The position numbers and the translations under genes are program-made. The notes beneath the pieces were generated by a model. It was not told the origin of the DNA. It worked only from the letters and a program-made list of their open reading frames with translations, and did not search any database. Positions 63,501 to 64,000 of a stretch of DNA of 64,000 nucleotides are shown piece after piece. Within the stretch, counting starts at the first letter, position 1, and the number at the start of each line of letters is the position of its first letter. Origin of the DNA: an uncultured Opitutia bacterium (GTDB lineage Bacteria; Verrucomicrobiota; Verrucomicrobiia; Opitutales; Opitutaceae); NCBI GenBank assembly GCA_903825285.1, contig CAIJZY010000014.1, positions 62,001 through 126,000 on the forward strand, written 5' to 3'.

Positions 63501-64000
63501 CCTCGAGGCGAAGAGCGCCGAGGATGCCGGCCCGAGCGCGGAACTCACCACGCAGACCGAGAAGGTGCGCACGCTCACCGCCGAGCTCGAACGGCTCCGC
63601 GCCGACCAGCAGCGCCTGGCGGCCGAGAACGACCGCCTCACGGGCGAGAAGCAGGTGGCGGAACGGCAGGCCGCGGAGGCCAAGAAGGCCGTGTCGGCGT
63701 CCGCCGGGGTTGCGCAGGAGCGCGACACCCTCGGCACGCAGCTTGACGGCGCGGTTGCCAAGCTGGCCGACACCGAGCGCCGGCTGGCGCTGGCGAAGCA
63801 GACCGAGGCGGCCGCGAAGACGGATGCGCAGAACCTGCAGGCCGACCTCGACAAGGCGCGCGCGGAGTCCGCGGCGCTGCAGGCGAAGCTGGCGGATTCG
63901 GACAAGGCCGTGGACCAGCACAACGCCAGCGTGGCCGAGCTGACGGACCTGAACACGAAGCTCACGGCGGAGCGCGCCGCGTTGCAGGCGCAGCTGGCGC
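60508..64000 (+). CDS. Sel1-repeat protein with very long coiled coil (runs off the window)
   Basis: The protein, 1,164 residues and continuing, starts at a GTG at 60508, overlapping the previous gene by 8 bp. After a signal-like segment (LALIAAALLTLGPAAGPAAAQG) come about six Sel1 repeats (residues about 45-260), for example ALNTLGNAYANGQGVARDYA, AQFNLGMFTELGRG and AQYNLGLAYELGRGV. From about residue 330 on there is an almost unbroken Ala/Gln/Leu-rich coiled coil with repeated QLAAAQQAQ and LAAATRAASD-like heptads to the window end. Such build suggests an exported structural or scaffold protein. Its biased codon use opens long mirror frames on the other strand. Confidence 0.85.
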   Translation, partial: MRRLAAPTPSFLSRRQLALIAAALLTLGPAAGPAAAQGSLAALQARADEGDPSALNTLGNAYANGQGVARDYAAATRYYQQAAERGYAPAQFNLGMFTELGRGTTADPAAAFQLYLRAAQQGFAPAQFNVGNMYANGAGVARDFFEAALWFRQAAAQGVPEAQYNLGLAYELGRGVTKDEAEAQKFYRAAADQHYARAAYNLALMLEDGRGSARDDQAAVVLYRAAAQQGFGPAQNNYGIMLAEGRGGLAVSLPEAYAWLSLAAENGAKAAGRDLLAQKLAPDQLAAGRALVARLRSEITAAAPVAVASAASPTAPSASTPAAPAAASLRAALAQVEQLRGENASLAATVLALQGDKSSLQQQLAAAGDAASTADLHAQADRLQRENDSLLVRLKQANDNAARLSNENAQLVQNSATPVGPATAGSDAARVALLVADNTRLNDEIKRSTAELGSLYRQLRIAQSKLASGGEAPAASADSAAALSALQAENARLKQDAAAKPDLSAQLAAAQQAQSALAADKAALERQLAAAQSRPAVDPAAAQQQARLEEELGQSRQDLVAARRDTEELRSQLETAQANLKVQAAKFQTQLNEAKMAAAAAATQATGKDLGARLADAQAQVAALTQANAELKRRADQAAQQASVAQGSSTEAAQLKSSLAAAQQAQAVAHDEAVKLAAQLAQLRQEHTALVQANQDLATRNDELTATAQKLQAQQARGNPADAEVARLKTALAAAQQAQAAARDDLAKVAAQLADAQKWNNSVTTANQGLATKNDELTAQVQTLQAKLATTAHSAAETEKLQAAVAAAQTTQAGEHAQLVQAQSDLAAATRAASDATAGQTTLQARLAEAQQQAADLKAANQKLTTANQQLAARTAAPDDREASTKLAAQLDAAGRALEEKSRAVTDLTAANESLQKDLEVAKQSAAAALAAQAAAAKAAPGDAMKLELSTMQDQVRSLEGQIDEDRKHSAQEISTLAAQLQRSREANRSLADANRVLLEAKSAEDAGPSAELTTQTEKVRTLTAELERLRADQQRLAAENDRLTGEKQVAERQAAEAKKAVSASAGVAQERDTLGTQLDGAVAKLADTERRLALAKQTEAAAKTDAQNLQADLDKARAESAALQAKLADSDKAVDQHNASVAELTDLNTKLTAERAALQAQLA

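Noticed and set aside
61872-63965. Ser/Ala/Cys-rich open frame on the - strand opposite the coiled-coil gene
   Set aside because: Mirror of the repetitive Ala/Gln coiled coil; its composition is an artefact of the codon bias.

Overview
The window reads as chromosomal DNA from a high-GC bacterium, most likely a verrucomicrobium of the Opitutaceae type. I infer this from the very high G+C, the mix of a TonB receptor, GH172, Gfo/Idh and PhyH genes, the split of housekeeping operons, and the dense short intergenic inverted repeats. No rRNA, tRNA, prophage, transposase or CRISPR was found. Most strong genes sit in short operons, often with 4-14 bp overlaps, and Shine-Dalgarno-like sequences are rare.

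Layout. 1-4.4 kb: 5' part of comEC, an orphan protein, a DUF6338-like membrane protein with a small proline-rich partner, and rarA. 4.7-8.0 kb: ribBX (RibB with a degenerate cyclohydrolase II half), ribH, nusB and ftsY. 8.2-13.8 kb: a probable metal (copper?) locus with a TonB receptor, a small His-rich membrane protein, a sialidase-like/CusF-like protein and a P-loop NTPase fused to a membrane domain; then a CobW GTPase, a DUF481-like porin and a WD40 protein. 17.7-21.5 kb: a sugar ABC importer (binding protein and two permeases, no ATPase). 21.6-26.3 kb: DUF1638, a fatty-acid-hydroxylase-type membrane enzyme, a TIM-barrel isomerase, a Gfo/Idh oxidoreductase and a YchJ/SEC-C protein. 26.4-33.6 kb: a Tgt-MnmC fusion, a VC0807-type membrane protein, pdxJ, acpS, a small anchored protein, nnr and dprA. 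33.9-38.6 kb: GH172, PhyH, cyclase, HIT, nrdR and pabA/trpG. 38.9-41.1 kb: a second Tgt lacking two zinc cysteines, and UDP-glucuronate decarboxylase. 41.3-44.8 kb: the circularly permuted ATP-grasp / alpha-E / transglutaminase trio. 44.9-49.7 kb: secA and lnt. 50-56.4 kb: rhamnose isomerase, SDR, PhyH, flavin reductase, and gmd plus fcl for GDP-L-fucose. 56.5-64 kb: tatC, prfB with a programmed frameshift, an unrecognised 477-residue protein (possibly ATP-grasp-like), and a Sel1-repeat/coiled-coil giant that runs off the end.

The most unusual structure is not a gene. Many intergenic gaps carry an inverted pair of short tandem arrays whose unit is 7 bp. The heptamer differs from place to place (GTAGCGG, CAGAGGT, GTTGAAA, GGGACAA, CGAACGC, ATCCGGT, TTCGAAT), but the period and, mostly, the two-armed layout are kept. 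Several right arms end within about 6 bp of a start codon, several arms supply the stop codon of a neighbouring gene, and two elements lie in frame inside the WD40 protein. A second class uses 8-9 bp units (CACGAAGGG / GCGAAG), including a perfect 38-bp inverted repeat. Classical REP-type palindromes of three further families also occur.
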